64,000 nucleotides of DNA from the NCBI GenBank assembly GCA_046330315.1, contig JAXLSZ010000006.1, positions 372,001-436,000 on the forward strand. The letters are read 5' to 3'. Position numbers and translations under genes: made by a program. This DNA is from JAXLSZ01 sp046330315 (GTDB taxonomy: Bacteria; Actinomycetota; Thermoleophilia; Solirubrobacterales; 70-9). Shown piece after piece: positions 59,619 through 64,000 of this stretch (within the stretch, counting starts at the first letter, position 1; every line of letters starts with the position of its first letter). The notes under the pieces were generated by a model. It was not told where the DNA came from and ran no database searches. It was given only the letters and a program-made list of their open reading frames with translations.

Positions 59619-59762
59619 TAACCTCCGGCGGAAGGTTGGGGGAAGGGCCACCAGGCGCCGGGCGGGAAGACCGCTGGGCAGGTGTGCGGACTTTCGATGC
59701 CTGGGGCAGCAGAACCGCACACACGTGCGCCCCGGTCGACATCGGCCCGCCAGAATGGTCGC

Positions 59763-60935
59763 GTGCCGGCTGACGCCGAGATCCGGGGCAGCTGCGACGA
59801 CCGCTTCCGCGCGGTGAGGGAGGCGTTCGCCGAGAACTTCGCCGAGCGGGGCGAGTTGGGCGCATCGCTGTCTGTCTGGGTCGAGGCGAGGCCGGTGGTC
59901 GAGCTGCGGGGCGGCTGGGCGGACTCCGGCCGCAGCCGGCCCTGGGGCGAGGACACGCTCGTCGACGTCTTCTCGGTGGGCAAGGCGATGGCGGCGATCT
60001 GCGTGCTGATGCTGTCCGAGGAGGGCCGGATCGACCTCGACGGGCCGGTCTCCTCGCTCTGGCCCGAGTTCGCCCGGGCCGGCAAGGAGGGCGTGACGCC
60101 GCGCATGATCCTCGCCCACCGGGCCGGCGTCCCCGGGATCCGCCGACCCCTGGGCGAGACCGCGATGTACGAGTGGGGGACGATGACGCGGGCCCTCGAG
60201 GAGGAGGAGCCGTGGTGGGAGCCGGGGACCGCCCACGGCTACCACGTCAACACCTTCGGGTTCCTGGTCGGCGAGCTGGTCAAGCGGGCCGCCGGCACGA
60301 CCCTGGGAGAGCTGTTCCGCGAACGGGTCGCCGAGCCCCTCGCCGCGGACCTCCACTTCGGAGTCCCCCCCGGCAGCGAGGAGCGGGTCGCCGAGTTCCT
60401 CTTCGACCTCGACCCCCCGACCGAGCGGGACCCGCTGCCCGACGGCATTGCGCCCTCCGGCGCCATGGACCCCGAGATGTTCCGCAGCGTCTACTTCAAC
60501 CCGCCCGGCATCTCAGGGATGGGGACCGTCAACACCCCCGAGTGGCGCGCCGCGCTGATGCCCTCGACCAACGCCCACGCGACCGCCCGCGGCATCGCCA
60601 GGGTCTGCGCCGCCCTGGCGGGCGGCGGATCGCTGGAGGGGGTGCGCATCCTCGACGCGGCGACGATCGCCGAGGCCGCCACCGAGGCATCCGGCGGGCC
60701 CGACTTCGTGCTGGGCCGTCCCTCGCGGTTCGGGCTCGGCTTCCAGCTCACCCAGCCGGAGAGGCCGCTGGGCCCCGGCGAGCACGGCTTCGGCCACTTC
60801 GGGGCGGGCGGCTCGCTCGGATTCGCCGACCCCGACCACGGCCTCGCCTTCGGCTACGCGATGAACGCAGCCGGCCCGCGCTGGCAGAACCCCCGCAACC
60901 GGGCGCTGATCGACGCGGTCTACCGGTCGCTCTAG
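59763..60935 (+). CDS. Serine hydrolase, beta-lactamase/esterase EstB type
   Basis: The 390-residue protein has VFSVGKAMAA (SxxK), a tyrosine motif in GYHVNTFGF (YxN) and GHFGAGGSLG near the end, typical of class C beta-lactamase-like esterases and D-alanyl-D-alanine carboxypeptidase relatives. There is no signal peptide, so it is probably a cytosolic esterase. GTG start with a CAGAAT box six bases upstream. It overlaps the convergent beta-propeller gene by four bases. Confidence 0.87.
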   Translation: MPADAEIRGSCDDRFRAVREAFAENFAERGELGASLSVWVEARPVVELRGGWADSGRSRPWGEDTLVDVFSVGKAMAAICVLMLSEEGRIDLDGPVSSLWPEFARAGKEGVTPRMILAHRAGVPGIRRPLGETAMYEWGTMTRALEEEEPWWEPGTAHGYHVNTFGFLVGELVKRAAGTTLGELFRERVAEPLAADLHFGVPPGSEERVAEFLFDLDPPTERDPLPDGIAPSGAMDPEMFRSVYFNPPGISGMGTVNTPEWRAALMPSTNAHATARGIARVCAALAGGGSLEGVRILDAATIAEAATEASGGPDFVLGRPSRFGLGFQLTQPERPLGPGEHGFGHFGAGGSLGFADPDHGLAFGYAMNAAGPRWQNPRNRALIDAVYRSL

Positions 60936-62476
60936 CGCGCTGCCTGCAACAGCGTCACGCCGCCGGTGTCGCTGGACAGGTAGACGTCGCGGCCCCGGCC
61001 GGCGAGCGCCACCTGATACGGACCGTGCGCAGGTGCCTTGCCGCAGGTCCCCGCGCCGTCCTCGCTGGAGCCGTCCAGGCTGACGCAGCCCGCCCTGCCG
61101 GGAAGCTGGCCGAAGGCTCCCGTTCTCGGCGAGACGCGGAACACGTCGACGGCGTTGACCTTGTAGGAGGGGAAGTACAGCGTCCTGCCGCTCGGCGCGA
61201 TCGCGCCCGCGTAGCCGCCCGCAAGGGCGCGACCGTTGCGGCAGGTCCCGGGGCCGTCCTCGCTGGCTCCGTCGGAGCTCATGCAGGAGGCGATGCCGGC
61301 CCGCTGCGAGATCAGTCCCGTCGCGGGGTTGCGGTCCACCACCGCGAAGACGCCGTTGTCGACGTATCCGGCCGTGTAGATGAACCGCTTGTTCGGGGAG
61401 ACCACGGCCCGCTCCAGTCTGAACATCCCGCGGCCGTCCACGCACGCTCCCGAGGGGCTCGTGCCGTCGTCGCTGATGCAGCTGTGCTTGCCCGCCATCT
61501 GCACAAGGCCACCCTTCGAGTTCCTCCGGAAGACCTGCAGGAGGTCGGGGCCGTAGGAAGCGGGCACGTAGGCGAAGTGGTTGTCGGGGGTCGCCACGTC
61601 CCAGACCTCGGCGAGGTTCTCGGCCACCCGGCAGACCCGGCTCGGGGAGCTCTGCAGGGTGGTCCCATCCCCGGTGATGCACCCGTCCTTGCCCTTCAGC
61701 TGGCGCAACGCCCCGGTCCTGCGGCTGCGGGCGAAGACCGCGATCCCGCCGTTGGGCGAGTTGTCGTAGTTGGAGACGTAGAGGAACCTCTGGTCGGGCG
61801 TGAGGTGCACCGCGGAGGAATCGTCCATCTCGCGGCCCCGCGCACAGGTGCCCGGCCCGTCCTCGCTGCCGCCGGTCGCCGAGACGCAGCCCCGCTTGCC
61901 CTTCGGCTGCCTCAGCGTCCCGTCGGAGGGGTCGCGGCGGAAGATCGCCACGCCCCCGATGCTGTCGGAGTTCTCCCGGTACTGGGAGGCGACGTAGAGC
62001 GAGCGCCCGTCTCGGGAGATGGTCAGCGAGGTCGCGTCGCCGCTGTCGAGGTCGCGGGCGTTCGTGCAGGTCCCCGGCCCGTCCTCGCTCCAGCCGTTGA
62101 TCGAGAAGCAGCCCCTCTTTCCGGGAAGCTGGCGGAGCAAGCCGTCGCGCGCGTTGCGGCGAAACACCGAGAGGACCGGGACGTCCGCCTCGGGCGAGAC
62201 TCCGTTGGTCCCGTATCCGACCAGGTACGCGAAGCGCCCGTCGGGGCTGACGGCGAGGCTGGTCGCCCCCCCGCCGCCACGGATGTTGCGGCACCCGTTG
62301 AGGTGGGTGCCGTCAGAGCCGGTCGCCGTGTAGCAGCCGTCCTTGCCCGCCACCCTGGTCAGCGAGCCCGCCGGTCCCCCGGCGAGCGCCGCGGCCGTCA
62401 TCGAGAGGCACAGCGCCAGGGCCGCCGCGGCGGCGCCCGCCAGGCGAGCCCGATCTGAGTTCCTGCCCGCGCTCAC
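60932..62476 (-). CDS. Secreted lactonase-like beta-propeller with cysteine repeats
   Basis: The 514-residue protein has a signal peptide (cleavage near 33) and about seven repeats of the form G-x-x-GC(V/F/I)S-x-(T/N/D)G-SEDGPGTC, each followed by a TSLxxSPDGRxxY blade strand. Each blade carries a probable disulfide. This looks like the lactonase/YncE propeller fold but no catalytic residues are evident, so a binding or structural role is as likely. Start GTG with AAGGGG upstream. Confidence 0.82.
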   Translation of the reverse strand: MSAGRNSDRARLAGAAAAALALCLSMTAAALAGGPAGSLTRVAGKDGCYTATGSDGTHLNGCRNIRGGGGATSLAVSPDGRFAYLVGYGTNGVSPEADVPVLSVFRRNARDGLLRQLPGKRGCFSINGWSEDGPGTCTNARDLDSGDATSLTISRDGRSLYVASQYRENSDSIGGVAIFRRDPSDGTLRQPKGKRGCVSATGGSEDGPGTCARGREMDDSSAVHLTPDQRFLYVSNYDNSPNGGIAVFARSRRTGALRQLKGKDGCITGDGTTLQSSPSRVCRVAENLAEVWDVATPDNHFAYVPASYGPDLLQVFRRNSKGGLVQMAGKHSCISDDGTSPSGACVDGRGMFRLERAVVSPNKRFIYTAGYVDNGVFAVVDRNPATGLISQRAGIASCMSSDGASEDGPGTCRNGRALAGGYAGAIAPSGRTLYFPSYKVNAVDVFRVSPRTGAFGQLPGRAGCVSLDGSSEDGAGTCGKAPAHGPYQVALAGRGRDVYLSSDTGGVTLLQAAR

Positions 62477-62597
62477 CTATCCGTCCCCTTCGCCCGGCGG
62501 ACTCTCCTTCGCCCGGCGGCGCGACAGAGCCGACCGTGCCGTGAGCCCACCCGTGCCGTGAGCCCACCCGTGCCCGTGCTCGATCACGACCGTGATT

Positions 62598-62702
62598 CTC
62601 GCCCCTTCGGGCGGGCGAATCAAGTCGCCCCTTCTCGCCCCTTCGGGCGGGCGATTCAAGTCGCCCCTTCCCGCCCCTTCGGGCGGGCGAATCAAGTCGC
62701 CC

Positions 62703-62705
<3 letters not shown>
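62598..62705. repeat. 36-bp tandem repeat, three copies, ending in the ahcY stop codon
   Basis: Units 62598, 62634 and 62670; each contains GCCCCTTCGGGC and GGGCGA-ATCAAG-TCGCCC, both able to form short stems. They lie just downstream of ahcY and could serve as its terminator. Confidence 0.93.

Positions 62706-64000
<1,295 letters not shown>

Overview
The window reads as a very GC-rich actinobacterial chromosome segment. The nearest fit is the class Thermoleophilia (Solirubrobacterales-like). That placement is inferred from base composition, frequent GTG and TTG starts, leaderless promoters, and gene content such as a secreted cysteine-repeat beta-propeller, a DipZ-type redoxin, a c-di-AMP riboswitch before an Rpf-like gene and an HpnO/HpnA pair. 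I see no phage, insertion sequence, CRISPR array, rRNA or tRNA. About 49 protein genes are supported, most of them packed with short gaps or overlaps of 1-14 bases.

Region 1 (1-11.4 kb) is a catabolic island. One transcription unit on the minus strand runs from an IolD-like ThDP enzyme through a class III aminotransferase, a sugar-isomerase-type TIM barrel and a Gfo/Idh/MocA dehydrogenase to a FadR-type GntR regulator. A second carries an aldehyde dehydrogenase, an IclR regulator and a nitrilase-superfamily protein. A third is a hydantoinase-like amidohydrolase cut by the window edge. A GlcD-like FAD oxidase diverges from the first unit. The substrate is unknown; the mix resembles inositol or amino-cyclitol catabolism but matches no pathway I can name.

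Region 2 (11.4-26.7 kb) holds a bacterial pentameric ligand-gated ion channel, an LtrA-like membrane protein, a persulfide dioxygenase-rhodanese gene broken by three indels, an MFS exporter, a PLP decarboxylase, the potassium transporter Kup, a class A penicillin-binding protein and a Vps62-like/membrane fusion.

Region 3 (26.7-46.4 kb) has a P450, a secreted GH5 enzyme, an hpnO-hpnA pair for hopanoid side-chain modification, an ABC ATPase facing an FtsX-like permease, a glycosyltransferase, a sulfatase, a crotonase, a GDPD-nitrilase fusion, an acyl-CoA dehydrogenase, DipZ, and an Rpf-like gene behind a c-di-AMP riboswitch.

Region 4 (46.9-55.8 kb) is a complete respiratory nitrate reduction locus, narGHJI-narK, diverging from a cysteine-bearing SufR-like regulator and ended by a strong hairpin. 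Region 5 (55.8-64 kb) has a glutathione-transferase-like gene, a secreted GH94-like protein, a serine hydrolase, the beta-propeller protein and the 3' part of ahcY.

Three layers cut across the genes. First, two dispersed palindromic repeat families (49 bp and 43 bp, three copies each). Second, many tandem repeats that begin or end at start and stop codons. Third, several promoters whose -10 hexamer lies 6-8 bases from the start codon. Seven single-base indels fall in four genes; because most lie in short G/C runs, they look more like sequencing errors than gene decay.
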